From Piromyces finnis (lineage: Eukaryota; Neocallimastigomycota; Neocallimastigomycetes; Neocallimastigales; Neocallimastigaceae), in NCBI GenBank assembly GCA_002104945.1, contig MCFH01000060.1, forward strand, positions 1-64,000: DNA of 64,000 bases. The letters run 5' to 3'. The position numbers were made by a program, and so were the translations under genes. The notes beneath the pieces were generated by a model, which did no database searches, was not told the origin of the DNA, and worked only from the letters and a program-made list of their open reading frames with translations. Positions within the stretch are counted from its first letter, which is position 1. Every line of letters begins with the position of its first letter. Positions 43,734 through 56,267 of this stretch are shown here, in pieces.

Positions 43734-45946
43734 GTTGATGCAGTCGATAAAACCGTTTGTGTTAAGACATGTCAAGGTACTCTGGAACCTCTAACCCCTA
43801 TTATTGATATTAATTCTTTTAACTCTTTGTGCTATTACTGTTACTTATTCCCTTCTTTTGATAGAAAATCAATTGTAGCTGCTTTTAAGGACGAGCTTAT
43901 TCTTAGTAAGGAGGATTTAATTCGGGGAAAAGTTGATGATTTACTTAATCTTATTCCCTCATATAATTCTGAAGAACCGATTGTTGTAGAAGATTTTAAG
44001 AATCTTTTATTTTCTTTCCGTGATATTATTGCTTGCTCCACTGACGACCTCCAACGTTCAAAACTCCGGTCACACCACATTGAACTTGTCGATGGCGCTA
44101 AACCTATTAAAGCTAAAGTTCGGAAGTTGTCACAAGTTCAACTAGCTGCTCTTAAGGGTGAACTTCAAAAACTACTGGACAAAGGCCTTATTGTCCCATC
44201 CCATTCCCCTTGGGCTTCTCCCATTGTGATGGTTCCTGAGAAGCACAATAAATGGCGTCTTTGTGCAGTTATAGAAAAGTCAATAATATTACTGTAAAGG
44301 ATGCCTACTCTATTCCCAACATTAGAGAAGCTTTTGAATCCATGACTGGTGCAAGATTTTTCACGGCCTTAGATCTGTTCAGTGGATACCACCAAATTCC
44401 TATTTTACTATTTTATATACTGACCACCTTCCGTTAGTTGCTATCATTAATAAAAATGAACCTCAAACTTCAAAACACGCTCGCTGGGTTAATGACTTTA
44501 GCCAAAATATGGTAGAAGTAAGATATCAACCTGGAAAAGCGAATATTTTAGCTGACGCTTTATTCCGGATGTCATTAAAAGAAGATAACAATCAGGAAGT
44601 GAACGCAAATGCAATAGTCAGTACACTAAATGATACCAACCTTGAGTCAGAAAATAACGAAAGCGAAAGTGATGAAGAAGAATCTTTATTAGCTCGGAAA
44701 CAGAGAAAACAAGTTGTAGAAGAACCTACTAAGATGCCTGAATTAATGTCAGAAGAAGAAAACGAGGAAAATGATAAATATATCTCAGATGTTATGAAAA
44801 ACTTTCTAAAAGAAAGAGTAATAAGAATAAATAATCTGTTATATTTCAGGGATAACGATAACTTAAGAAAGATTGTTGACGAATCCTTGGAAAAGATCCA
44901 GGTCATCGCGAAAAACCATAAAATCGCACATGAAGGACTGCAGAAAACTTACCAAAGGATCAAGGATAAGTATTATTGGAAGAACATGGTTTTAGATATA
45001 AAAACCTATATTTCTACGTGTAAAAATCTGTCAGTTACGGAAGTCCCAACCTCTACCTGAAAGAACCGAGAGATTTGCATCACCAGTCGAAGCACCGTTT
45101 GTCAGAATAGCCGTGGACATAATAGGCCCGTTAAAGACTACTGTGCAAGATAACAAATATATTATTGTAGCGGTGGACTATTTTACAAAATGGCCTGAAG
45201 CGAAGGCGTTGTCAACGACCACCTCAGAAGATGTAGCGGAATTCCTCACTGAAGTATTTAGTTGTCACGGTGTCCCGCAGTTAGTTTTAATGGATAATGG
45301 TGTACAATTTACTTCAGACTTCACGAAAATATTCTTAGATTTATACGATACTTATGTACATTTCGTATCCACTTACCACCCAGAATCAAATGGTCTAGTG
45401 GAAAATAAAAATAGAGAAATAGGGAAGCAGCTACGATTTCTAGTTGAAAATAATGAAGGTTGGGATAAATACTTACCAATGGCTTTATAGGCGTTAAGGA
45501 CCAGTATATCTACTACGACCGGATTCTCTAGTTTTGAACTTGTTTATGGAAGAAAGGATGCACGCCCAATAGATTTAGTGCTAATGGAAACATATCAAGA
45601 AACTTTAGGAAGATCCACAGAAGAAATTATAATGGAGAGATTCGTGGATGACGCTAAATGGATAAGGAAGGCGGCTTCGAAAATGTTAGATACTCTAAAG
45701 TATTGGGAAGCTAGAAGACAAAGTAAAATAAGTATGGCTCATAAGGAAGAATACAAAATAGGTGATCTAGTCAAACTAAGAAATTTCAACAGAACAAAAT
45801 TGGAACCATATTTTAAAGGACCATATCAAATCCTAGATATCGCCTGGAATACAGTTAAGCTTAAAGACTACAATACAAGACAAGAATTAACCAGGTATAC
45901 ACATATGAAGAATATCCTCACATATAAAGACAATATTTCGTTATGA
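43729..45946 (+). pseudogene. Decayed Ty3 pol fragment related to G1
   Basis: Plus-strand remains of pol. 43729-44270 codes the region before RT and the start of RT (WASPIVMVP, KWRLC). A 1-nt loss near 44270 shifts to FFTALDLFSGYHQIP, after which about 44398-44405 marks a deletion of the rest of RT and most of RNase H. The frame resumes at TDHLPLV, DALFRM and the integrase finger. A 1-nt gain near 45030 shifts to integrase VDIIGPL, MDNGVQF and ESNGLVEN. An in-frame TAG (45488-45490) replaces the Trp of LWALRT. The tail (GDLVKLRNFNRTKLEPYF) ends at 45946. The integrase wording closely parallels G1. Confidence 0.88.
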
Positions 45947-46656
45947 AGAACATAAAACCATAAATCAAATACACAAACAAACACATAAACAGACGAAAAA
46001 AAAATAAATAAATAGATTATATTTGAACACGAGAAGCTTACACGACGACACTTAATTGAAACTTTATTTTTAAACTTCTTTTTATTTTATATTCTTTATA
46101 GACTATACTTTATTTAAAATTAAAATTAAATTATGATAGTTTACAAATTAGCAAATTATATATATATATACAAAAAAAAAAAATATTATATATATTATTA
46201 GAATCAATTCAAGATTAAACGGAAGAAATTTAGAAATTTGAATAAAATTTTGAAATTTAAAAATTGAGATCCTGAAATTGAAAAAGGTTTTGAATTTTTA
46301 AATTTTGATCTGCTCCTGTCCTGTACGACCTTGCCCCAAATCTCAAGTAGTCCCGGCCAGCCTAAAATAGATAATAATACGGATAATAATAATAAGAATT
46401 ATAATAATAATAATAATAATTAGTTTAATTAGTAATTAGTATATATAAATAATCATAATAATAATTATAAAAAAAAAAATATATTTTATTAGTATCTTTT
46501 TTTTTCAATTTTTTTTCAATTTTTTTTAATTTTAGAAATTTAGTTTTATAACCAGAAAAATTAATATTATAACCAGATACGCTCAGTAAAAATTTTTGTA
46601 TCTTAAATTATACTTCGCTCTCCTATAGCGAGGGGATTTTTGATATAAAAATAATA
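45947..46656. other. AT-rich stretch after the decayed element, with a small GC-rich island
   Basis: No ORF supported. A ~55-bp GC-rich patch (about 46311-46365: TGCTCCTGTCC...CCCGGCCAGCC) stands out and may be retroelement debris. AGCGAGGGG (46627-46635) could be a purine tract. Confidence 0.4.
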
Positions 46657-47064
46657 TGTGACTTGAACATATTATTATATTAGTAATTTTTCCTAATATT
46701 AAATTTATATAGATTTATTATAATATTAATTATTTCTACAATGTATAAGAATATAATGTAAATGTACGACAAATGTAATATCATGTAATGTAAAGGAATA
46801 ATGTAGATGTAGAATCCATATAGTTCCAGCCTTATAATTGGACAATTAATTATTAAGTAAGCCTCATTAGTATAAATAGATTAGAATAAATATTATTAAA
46901 AAGGGCTTCTTGTTTTAGTTAGAATTTTAATATTTGACAACGACAGAACGTTTTAGTATTTAGACAGAATAGAAATATTGGAACGTTATAAATAAAATTA
47001 TTAATAAAATATATATTAATTAAAGTTTAATTCTTTCTACATAAAATTAACCCGTATCAATAGG
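46657..47064 (+). repeat. Possible LTR of the decayed element
   Basis: From TGTGACTTGAAC, after a purine-rich AGCGAGGGG, to about CCCGTATCA. It holds TATAAATA (46871-46878) and AATAAA signals. No second copy is in the window, so this is tentative. Confidence 0.3.
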
Positions 47065-47735
47065 TTAATCACGTGAGTATATAAATATATGAAATAGATA
47101 AATAAAATTATTTGTCCATAAATGTTCACAATTATTATATTATTTTTTCTTTATATTTTTATTATAATTTTATTATATTCTTATTACATATTCTTATTAT
47201 ATATTTCTATTATGAAAACAATTACAAAATTACGCTATATTTTATATACATTTATACACTTATAATTAGTAAAAAAGTAAAACTATCACAAGCAAAAAGT
47301 CAACATGAATAGGTCATTTTAACTTAAAATGTAGTTACTCTTTTTATACCAAAAATTTTTTAAAATGAACATATAGTTTTGAAATATTGAAAGAAAACAA
47401 TAAACTTTAATTAATCAGGATCACTATATATATATATCCTTTGAAAAAAGATAATATAATAATAATCACTTTTAAAGTAAATTTAAGATTAAAAAAAGAA
47501 GAGGGTATATATTTTATATTTTAAAATAAAAGTCTTAATAAAATATTTTTATATTAAAATTTAATAATTAAATAATGAAAAAAAAAAACAATTTAGCTAA
47601 ACAAATAATAATAAATATTTACTTTTTAAAACTATTTTGAATAGATACATATTTATGAAAAAGAATAGTTAATAATTAAAGTAAAAAAAAAAAAATTTAA
47701 AAAATATATTCAATATTTAATAAAAAGAAAATTAT

Positions 47736-47767
<32 letters not shown>

Positions 47768-48360
47768 TAAAACCATAAATAAATATAAGAAAAAAAATTA
47801 CATAGTGCGTAAAGAGAATGAAGGGACTTCTAATTCTTTTTATTCCTCATTGATAATTCCGTATAGATTATAATATATCATTCGATTTTATATTTAAATT
47901 TTATTAAAACAATGTATTTATACATTAACATAAAAATTAGAAACAAGCTAATGAAGGTATATTATATAGTTCCTTAGACAACCATATAATATATACAATT
48001 GTATTTTAAAATATATTGTTTTAAGAGTACTAATACATTTCTTTGATTAAGAAATAATCTGTGCTCTTTTAAGTATAAACTATTTTAGATCAAAAAAAAA
48101 AAAAAAAAAAAAGTTACATATTTTGAGTAATTGTAGATGTAATGCAACTACAATTACTTAAAAATCGAAAGAAATAGTTAACTATAAAGTTAATTTTATT
48201 ATTCCTTTTCAAGACAATTGGTTTCAATTCTTAAGAGTTTATAAAATTAAAATATATATATATTCCAAAATAAATATATTGATTAGTTTTTTTTTTTTTT
48301 TTTGATAGAAGATGAATACCAAGTAGGTATAGAGACAACCATTGTTAGATGGTGTAACAT

Positions 48361-48363
<3 letters not shown>
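47065..48363. other. AT-rich intergenic DNA with simple repeats
   Basis: No gene supported. It holds (TA)n and (GA)n runs at 47741-47766, several poly(A)/poly(T) runs (e.g. A20 near 48092 and T19 near 48284), and a stretch near 47383-47500 shared with 35062-35720. Confidence 0.55.

Positions 48364-48397
<34 letters not shown>
48364..48397 (-). other. LINE poly(A) tail
   Basis: 34 T on the plus strand, 237 nt past the stop codon. Confidence 0.8.
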
Positions 48398-48400
<3 letters not shown>

Positions 48401-48634
48401 GGCATCAAATATTTTAAACTTTATTATTAATTTAATTAAAATTATAATACATGTAATAAAAAATTAAAAATAAATAAAAATAAAAAAAATATGTTTAAAT
48501 AAACACAAATGAATAAAAATTGGGTATAATGTATTCTAGTAATTTTAATTAAAGTAAGAAAGCCACTATCATACTAAAGTATAATAATTGTATTTGACTT
48601 CCAATGGGACACCGAGCCAAAGATCAAAATTTTG

Positions 48635-51600
48635 TCATGGAACAAAATTATGATCTCCATTGGTTGCGCTGGCCCTCCTGGCCTGTCTTACTGTTTCTTC
48701 AGCATTGACGCTCTTGGATGTTGCTTCAAACCTTTTGAACATTGACCATTGCTGGCCAATAGCAAAAGGCATGATTTTGGTTAGAAGTTCCGCGGTTACC
48801 GTCAAGAATGGTGCTCCTTCATTAGTACCAGATTGAATCTGACGCTTACAAAGTTCTTTCCATTCCCTTGAATTGTAATTAATATTGTTAAAACTTCTTC
48901 CCCCAAGAAGGAATTTAAATATTTTACTGCACACACTAGAATAATCATACACATTAATATTCACCGGATTATTAGAACTATTACTATCATTAACTAAATT
49001 ACTATCTAAATTAGAATTATTATCTTCACTATTGCTATCATTACTAATATTATTATTTCTATTATTGTTATTATTACTATTGTTACTATTACTATTGTTA
49101 CTATTACTATTGTTATTACTACTATTGTTACTATTACTATTAATGTTATTACTATCTCTACTGACATTATCAATTTCATTATTATTGATAGGACTATTGG
49201 AATTACGTTGACTGAAAAAATTTAATAGCTGGACTATGGAATCATAATGTTTAATACGGATATCTCTAAATGTTGGACAATCTAATAACCAATGTTTAAT
49301 ACTTTGATCTCCACACTTGCAACATGGACAGTAGTTAGGACAAACTGGATCAACAAATTTGGCAGCTTTGGCAACTCTAGCATCCAACTTGTATCCGCTT
49401 CTTGCTTTCAATAGCCAGTAGAAGCCATAGGCAAACTCTGGGTATTCATAACATAATTTAATAAAATCTTTAGTTTCACTAAATTTATTATCATCATAAT
49501 ATTGCGCTTTGATTGAATTCCCTTTGAGATCTTTCCAATAAAAGTTTTTAACTGCTTTAACATCTCCATGTTTCTTTAATTTTTTATCAAGTGTCCTACT
49601 TGATTTGCACCACGTGTATTTTCTAAATTTAGGAATGTAATTGACAAGGTGTGAGATAATACAATTTGAGTTTTTCCATTTGTTAAAACATCTAACCTGA
49701 GCTAACGCACATTTGGCTGACAATGGAGGAATATTCAAATCTTTTGAGATAGAGTATAAAGATATAAACGATACAGCTTTATGAACTCCGGCAACCCATC
49801 GTATTCCTTTGTTAACATGCTTCTGAGCAATCCTAGACCTAGCTTTGTTGGATCCAAGTAATGGTGCAAAGTATGAAACTCTGCTAATCACTTGTGAGTT
49901 AAGTACTAGTTTTTTGAAAGGAATAGGAATATTAGGATTTCTTAAGAATTTACTGACTGAGAAAAGCCCTTTCAAAACCTTGTTATTAAGAGCTTTAATT
50001 ACTGGTTTAAGGGACAGATTCTTATCAAATGGAACACCAAGATAAGTATAACAATCAGTAGTTGGAATGGGTTGTCCTGCTAAGTAAAATGTTGGATCTC
50101 TCTTGTTCTGATTTTCTATTGATTCAGGACGAATCACCATCGTTGAACATTTCTGGATACCAAATTCCATTTCATTATACAATGCCCATTCATTAACTCT
50201 TCTAAGCATCTTTTTTAAGCATCCTCTTGTTGGAGCACAAATAACTATATCATCTGCAAAAAGTCCACCACAGCATCGAGTGTCACCTAAACTGACTCCT
50301 AGATCTTCGCACTCTCTAAATATATCATTAATAAAGAGATTAAAGAGAATAGGAGAAAGAGGGCAACCTTGACGGACACCTTTCTTCACATCAAAAGATT
50401 TCGAGAATTGTCCATCTAATTTGACATTAGCCTTAGATGTTAAATATAAATTTTTGATAAATTGTAGACTCTTACCTCGGATTCCTAAACAATCTAATTT
50501 ATGGAGAATATTACCGATTGGGACTGAATCGTATGCTTTCCTGAGATCTAAAAAGGCCAAATATGTCTCTTTATTATCTAATTGACGTCTACGGCATATT
50601 TCTTGGATTGAAATGAAAAGACTAATACTTTCTTCCTTTTTTCGAAAACCAAATTGTTCAGGTCTAATGAAATTATTCTTTAAACCATATTCTGAGATTC
50701 TAGTGGTGACAATTTTGGAAATCAACTTAATACCATTATTGATAAGTGATATACCTCGATAGTTATCACAATCTGTCAAATCTCCCTTCTTAGGAATAGA
50801 AACAATACTGGATTCATTCCATGAGTTGGGGAAATCTCCATCCCAAATACGGTTGAATAATTTAAGAATAAAATTTAAACCATGAGCATCATTATCTGAA
50901 GTAGTATTACCAGAAGAATTATTATCTGTAGCATTATTAGAATCATTACTTGATGGAACTAATGCTTTGTAAAATTCAATTGGAATACCATCCGGACCTG
51001 ATGCTTTATAATTTGGAGTAGAGAGGATAGCTGACTTGACTTCATCAATACTAATATCTTGGTTGATATCCCACTCATCAAGCATAGGAAGTGAAAAACG
51101 TTTATTCGTTGGTTCTTCATACCAATGCTCCAAATCAAGACTTACACCACTTGGGTCTGATGCAAGATTTTCGAAATGATCATGCCACACATCTAGTTGT
51201 TCTTCCGTAGCAACAACTAATTCTCCATTTTTATTTTTAATTGGTTGAGCAATAAAGAAAGAATCTTTTCCAATTTTTGCAGTTTTCTTGATCCATTTCC
51301 AGGCCTTCTTAGGATTATGACTCTTCATATACTCACATCCTGTTTTAATCCAATGAAGATATTCTTGCTTCCTAAATTCATTACATCTTTTGTGGATGTA
51401 ATCAATGAGCTTACGGTAGATTTTAATTCGTTTAATAAATTCATCTATATCATAAATTCTTTCTTTTTTAAATCTCTTATACAACTTCATTTTGATTTTT
51501 TGAAGATTAAAAATTTGTTGTGAAATATGAAATGAAGACTTTATAACATTATTTGTTGAGGTAATACTGAGCTCGTCTGCAATTGAAAAAGCAGTTGAAG

Positions 51601-53158
51601 TAAACTCTTTGGAAAGTTCATCTGTAGAAACATTAGGATCGTTGAATTTTGCTGAAAGTATTTGGAATTTATTATGACTGATAATAGATTCCTTTTCCTC
51701 AATACATTTTAATCTATTCCATTTCAGAATTTTCTTAGGAACATTAAAGTCATTAGAAAAATCTTCCATAGGAATAATTTTACCATTAATAAGAAGTGGC
51801 TTATGGTCTGATACAGGATAAAAATTATTTATAAATGATCCTGAGTGAATAAGATCTTTCATCTTCGAATTGATAAGAGCATGGTCAATGTCGGAAGATT
51901 GATCACCTCGAGTCCAAGAGATAGTCGACCCTCTAAGCGGAAGAATTTCCCAATCTCCTAATCCATTAGTTGATAACCAGTTGGATAATTTTACTTTAGA
52001 CATATTAAAATCACCAACAAGAATCGATGGATGGGATGAATGAGTTTGTAACCACAAGCGAACTTCTAACTTTGCATGATCAACATAGATGTTGTGATGA
52101 CTATGAGGCATATAAACATTACCAATCGAGCATTTGAATCTATTCCAGAGACTAAAAGTATAAATAGAAATAATATACTTTCCAGAGAAGTTTTCAAGTG
52201 AGGCTTGACATGAATTGTGAAAACCTAAATATAAACCTCTCATTCCCGGAACTGATTCGTCAGCTTTCTTGAAAAAGTGTCTATAGTTTCGCAAAGTAAC
52301 ACGACAAGGATAATCTGTATTCGATCCAGAACCATTACCAGTTTCTTGGAAACATAAAAATAATGGTTTGAAAATAGCTGTGAAATAGCTAATACTATCT
52401 CTCTTTTCGTGATTCCACCCATTGGTGTTCCAACTAAGACAAAAAGAAAAGTTATCAGGCTTGTTGGATGAGGAAGAATCGTTGCTATTATTATTATTAT
52501 TAAAGTCATCGTTATTAATGGATGATGCATCAGAGGAATAAGTAGAACTATTACTAGATGGCTGTGAAACTGAAGAACTATCAACTATTGAACTGTTATC
52601 AGAGTTGATAGAGCTATTAGAATTAATTGTTGAATGTTGAGATTGAAATTGTGTTTGCTGTAGATCTGGAATATTTTCATGATTGGAAACTTGTTGAAGA
52701 TCTTGTTGAAGATCTAGTTGAAGATCGGATTGTTGATGAGATTGTTGAACTGATTGTTGAAATGATTGTTGAATAGAATGTTGATGTTTATTAGAAACTA
52801 AAATTTTACGTTTGAGAGTGGAAAAAGTGTATTTGTGATTCCTTCTACTACGAGCTGAAAAGGAAATTGAGGTAACTGAAAGTTTCTTCTTTAACATGTG
52901 TAAGATTTTAATACAATCTTTCGATGAACCATGAACCTTGACTAAGAAAAAGTGATCATTGAAAGTCTGAAAATATTTAACACTAATAACTGAATTAAAT
53001 TTATCTTCTAGAATAACCTCGAGTTTTTCCCATAGCATATTTACTGACCATGATCGAATACCACGGATAAAGAAGGAGCGAATATCATCTAAGGGGATAC
53101 CATAAGACCGGGTACCACGTCTGATATAATTCTTGTCTTTAATATAAAGGACTGACAT
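48635..53158 (-). CDS. LINE ORF: endonuclease - reverse transcriptase - zinc finger
   Basis: 1507 residues from the ATG at 53158. Residues 1-115 are a basic N-terminal domain of unknown type; 128-235 are Gln-rich, then Ser/Asn-rich. An APE-type endonuclease (about 237-455) has LSWNTNGW, FQETG, VGDFNMS, SDIDHAL and SDHKPL. The RT (about 710-1010) has SIPKKGD, NYRGISL, LAFLDLRKAYDSV, GVRQGCPLSP and the catalytic FADD (967-970). A C-terminal zf-RVT-like cluster, CPNYCPCCKCGDQ...HWLLDC, lies at about 1273-1294. Asn/Ser-rich tracts are also inserted in the RT (about 736-757) and after the zinc cluster (about 1318-1405). All core motifs are intact. No separate ORF1 is seen; the N-terminal region may take that role. 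Confidence 0.93.
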   Translation of the reverse strand: MSVLYIKDKNYIRRGTRSYGIPLDDIRSFFIRGIRSWSVNMLWEKLEVILEDKFNSVISVKYFQTFNDHFFLVKVHGSSKDCIKILHMLKKKLSVTSISFSARSRRNHKYTFSTLKRKILVSNKHQHSIQQSFQQSVQQSHQQSDLQLDLQQDLQQVSNHENIPDLQQTQFQSQHSTINSNSSINSDNSSIVDSSSVSQPSSNSSTYSSDASSINNDDFNNNNNSNDSSSSNKPDNFSFCLSWNTNGWNHEKRDSISYFTAIFKPLFLCFQETGNGSGSNTDYPCRVTLRNYRHFFKKADESVPGMRGLYLGFHNSCQASLENFSGKYIISIYTFSLWNRFKCSIGNVYMPHSHHNIYVDHAKLEVRLWLQTHSSHPSILVGDFNMSKVKLSNWLSTNGLGDWEILPLRGSTISWTRGDQSSDIDHALINSKMKDLIHSGSFINNFYPVSDHKPLLINGKIIPMEDFSNDFNVPKKILKWNRLKCIEEKESIISHNKFQILSAKFNDPNVSTDELSKEFTSTAFSIADELSITSTNNVIKSSFHISQQIFNLQKIKMKLYKRFKKERIYDIDEFIKRIKIYRKLIDYIHKRCNEFRKQEYLHWIKTGCEYMKSHNPKKAWKWIKKTAKIGKDSFFIAQPIKNKNGELVVATEEQLDVWHDHFENLASDPSGVSLDLEHWYEEPTNKRFSLPMLDEWDINQDISIDEVKSAILSTPNYKASGPDGIPIEFYKALVPSSNDSNNATDNNSSGNTTSDNDAHGLNFILKLFNRIWDGDFPNSWNESSIVSIPKKGDLTDCDNYRGISLINNGIKLISKIVTTRISEYGLKNNFIRPEQFGFRKKEESISLFISIQEICRRRQLDNKETYLAFLDLRKAYDSVPIGNILHKLDCLGIRGKSLQFIKNLYLTSKANVKLDGQFSKSFDVKKGVRQGCPLSPILFNLFINDIFRECEDLGVSLGDTRCCGGLFADDIVICAPTRGCLKKMLRRVNEWALYNEMEFGIQKCSTMVIRPESIENQNKRDPTFYLAGQPIPTTDCYTYLGVPFDKNLSLKPVIKALNNKVLKGLFSVSKFLRNPNIPIPFKKLVLNSQVISRVSYFAPLLGSNKARSRIAQKHVNKGIRWVAGVHKAVSFISLYSISKDLNIPPLSAKCALAQVRCFNKWKNSNCIISHLVNYIPKFRKYTWCKSSRTLDKKLKKHGDVKAVKNFYWKDLKGNSIKAQYYDDNKFSETKDFIKLCYEYPEFAYGFYWLLKARSGYKLDARVAKAAKFVDPVCPNYCPCCKCGDQSIKHWLLDCPTFRDIRIKHYDSIVQLLNFFSQRNSNSPINNNEIDNVSRDSNNINSNSNNSSNNNSNSNNSNSNNSNNNNNRNNNISNDSNSEDNNSNLDSNLVNDSNSSNNPVNINVYDYSSVCSKIFKFLLGGRSFNNINYNSREWKELCKRQIQSGTNEGAPFLTVTAELLTKIMPFAIGQQWSMFKRFEATSKSVNAEETVRQARRASATNGDHNFVP

Positions 53159-54055
53159 GATAATAAATTCTAATTAAAAATATTGAATATAAAATAAATA
53201 CTAATAAAAATTATAAATATAACGTATATGGAAAAAAAATCTGTCTCTCTCTCTCTTCTTAAAAGTACTGGATAGTACAAAAATTGTTACGATGCTTTGT
53301 TTAAAGTTTCTTTTTTTGAATTCTAGTTGTAAATTTTCTTTAAAAATTCTAGTTTTGGTTTGTTGTTAGTAAATTCGAATCGCTTTTTGACACTAAACTT
53401 GTTTGACTTTACTTTTCATTAAATATTTAAATTGGTAAAATATTTAAATAATTAATGTAGCCCATTTATTAATACTGAAAATAAAATAAAATAATAATAT
53501 ATATATATAAATTTATAAAACTTTTAAAGATTTTTGCTATTACTTCATGATTTTTAATGCCTATTTTTAAAACATTTTTTATCAATACATATATTATACA
53601 TTATACAAAAAAAACACACAAAAGAAAACTTTATATTTTCTTTCTTCATTACCCATTTCTTTTTTTTTTTTTTTTTTTTTTTTTTTTCAAAAAATTTTTA
53701 TTTTTATTGCATTAAATATATATAATATTATATATATAAAGTTGTTTTTTTTTTTTTTTTGTTATTAAAAAAAAATATAAATTTCTATATAGAATTGGTA
53801 TCTTAATTTAATTTTAATAAGGGATAATTTTTGTTATATTTGTTTCGTTTTGATTTTTTGTTTGTTTGTTTGTTTTTCTATTTATTATTGCTATTTTTTT
53901 AAAAAATTATTCTGTTTTATCTTTAACTAAAAAACGCTTTATTTTCTTTTATTTGTTTTGTTTTTGATTTCGTTAAATAGTTATTGTTTGATATTTTTAT
54001 AATTATCAAGTTATAAATTAAAATAAATAAGTTTTTAAAATTAAATTTTTTTTTA

Positions 54056-54090
<35 letters not shown>

Positions 54091-56267
54091 AAATTGATCA
54101 TTGAATATTACAATATTCAAAAAATAAAAAAAAAAAAAAAATATTAAAAAATAAAAAAAAAATATAAAAAAAAAAAGGTGTGTTTTGTTTTTTAGATATA
54201 AGATGAATATAATTTAAAGTAAAACTGCGTAATGAAATAAAATATATATATAATTAAGTTTTGTTTACTTTTTTATATTAACTATCTTATTCTTACCTTT
54301 TTTTTTTTAATAATACTTTTCTATAGTAAATTAAATAATAATTTAATTTAATTAATTTAATATATAAAAAAGAAAAATAAAAGTAAATAAAATTGAAAAC
54401 AGAATAATAAATTTGCTTTTTGTTTTAATTTTCTGTTTAAATTTTAAGTGTTTAAATTATTATTAAATATAGCGCTCTAAATAATAATAATTTTTACTGT
54501 AAAATTTTAATTAGATATTTCGTGTTTTTGTTGTTAGTTTGATTGTTTGTTTGTTTTTAAACAACGTTGTTTGTTTATTTTGTTTATTTTCATTTTTTGT
54601 TATTTTGATTTATATTTTATAGATTTTTATGAATATAATTTCAAAAAAATATTATATTAATAAAAAGATCCTTTAAATGAGCAACTTTTTATTAATAACA
54701 ATATCCTTTTTACTTCTTATATTGTTGATTTTGTTTTGTTTTGTTTTTTGTTTGTTTGCTTTTATATTGAATATATTGAATTATTTATAAATATTGAAAA
54801 TTTATTATCTTAATAATGAATAAACAATCTTTTATTCATTACTAAAATAATTTTTTTCTAAAATAATGAAAAAAAAATTCTTAATTTACCCTTTTGCTTT
54901 TTTACTATTTATATTATTCTACAAAAATTAAGTAATATTATTTGTATTATATATTGGTTTGTATTTTATAATATATAATATAGTGTTTCAATTTTTCAAT
55001 TTTTTTGATATTTTAATATCATTAATGTGTATTTGGCTTTGCTTTTTTTTGCTTTAATTTTTGTTTTGTTTTTACTTTTTTAAAATCTATGGAAATAGAA
55101 ATATATATTAATAGGCTATTCTTATTTCATCTTAAATTTTTTAATTATTCTTATAAACTCACCTTTTTTTAGTATTTAGCAAAAATACCATTCTATAAAA
55201 TATTCTATTTAAAATAAGAAAAAAAAGGAAATTAGTACACTCTAAAAATTACTATTAACTATAATAATATATATATCAATAATATTATAAGTTATATATT
55301 CCCATAAAATAATAACAATTTTAAAAAAAAACTAGAATCTAATCTAAATAAAATTTTACTAATAATAAATAATAAATATTTATAATTATTTTTATTAAGT
55401 AAAGAATATGCTTAAAAATTAAAAGTTTTTATATTATATATTATTTTACACTAAGATTATATTTTTTTTAATCTAATAAAATTTAAAAAAAAACTATACT
55501 ATTAATAAGCTTAATGGGAATAATATATATAATATATATTTGGTAGATTGGAAGATAGCGTTAATTGTGATATATATATACACAATAAACTTATTTATAA
55601 ATATTTTGTTCAATCTACCATTGGTATATATACTTATTAAATTAAATTAGGTAATTTTTATACTAAAAATTTTATATAAAGTTATTATTAAATATTAACC
55701 TTTTGATTTTTTTCTTTTCTTGGTTGACCTGAACTGAAAAAAAGATATCTACTTTTAATACTTTTTGGAAATGCAAAAAAATAAAAGACTTTTTATGTTT
55801 TAATTTTATAATTAAAATGGCTAGATTGTTGTTGACTATATTTTTCATTTACTATGCCTCAAATAGTAAATTCATTTTTAATCTTTGCCATTAAGTTTAA
55901 AATAATTTTAAATGTCTATTATATATTGTTGAATAATAAAAAAAGGAAATATTGTTGCTGTTGTAAATATTTAATAATTGTGTTTAATTGATTTTCGCTG
56001 AATAAATATATAGTTGAATGAAAATTAAAACTGGGAAAACGATATTGTTTTTATTTGAGGTAATTTTAAAAAAAACTCTATAGGAATTTCTTATGAAAAT
56101 GTTTTTTTTTTCCTCAAATGATCATAAAACTTCTATATTTTATCATTAAAAATATTTAAACTCTATAAGTTGTTAAAATAACCAAGTTAAAAAAAATAAT
56201 GAATCAAAAAAATAGATTAGATGCACATTGTTAAAAATGTCTTTTGCATCTACTATAAAAAATATTT
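53159..56267. other. AT-rich intergenic DNA, 3.1 kb
   Basis: No supported gene. It is full of T and A homopolymers (e.g. T25 near 53662-53687 and T28 near 54060-54088) and TTTG/GTTT runs. A hairpin-like pair, TTGGTAGATTG (about 55540) and CAATCTACCA (about 55612), spans about 80 bp. The part next to 56267 is the HSF gene's 3' flank. Confidence 0.6.

Larger units (their letters stand above)
48364..53158 (-). mobile_element. Non-LTR (LINE) retrotransposon
   Basis: A single 1507-codon ORF (48635-53158), a 3' UTR (48398-48634) and a 34-nt poly(A) tail (plus-strand T34 at 48364-48397), all on the minus strand. The 5' end is uncertain: a CT-rich leader around 53235-53260 may belong to it. I did not find a convincing target-site duplication. 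The ORF is uninterrupted, so the copy may be recent. Confidence 0.88.

Noticed and set aside
47112-47312. Tyr/Ile-rich plus-strand frame
   Set aside because: Same reason: compositional artefact.
53378-53393. ATCGCTTTTTGACA matches the end of the X LTR
   Set aside because: Only about 14 bp; nothing else of X follows, so it may be chance or a tiny relic. It did not help to define the LINE 5' end.
53923-54120. Lys-rich minus-strand frame of 65 codons
   Set aside because: Created by poly(T) runs; no domain, and composition is that of the intergenic DNA.
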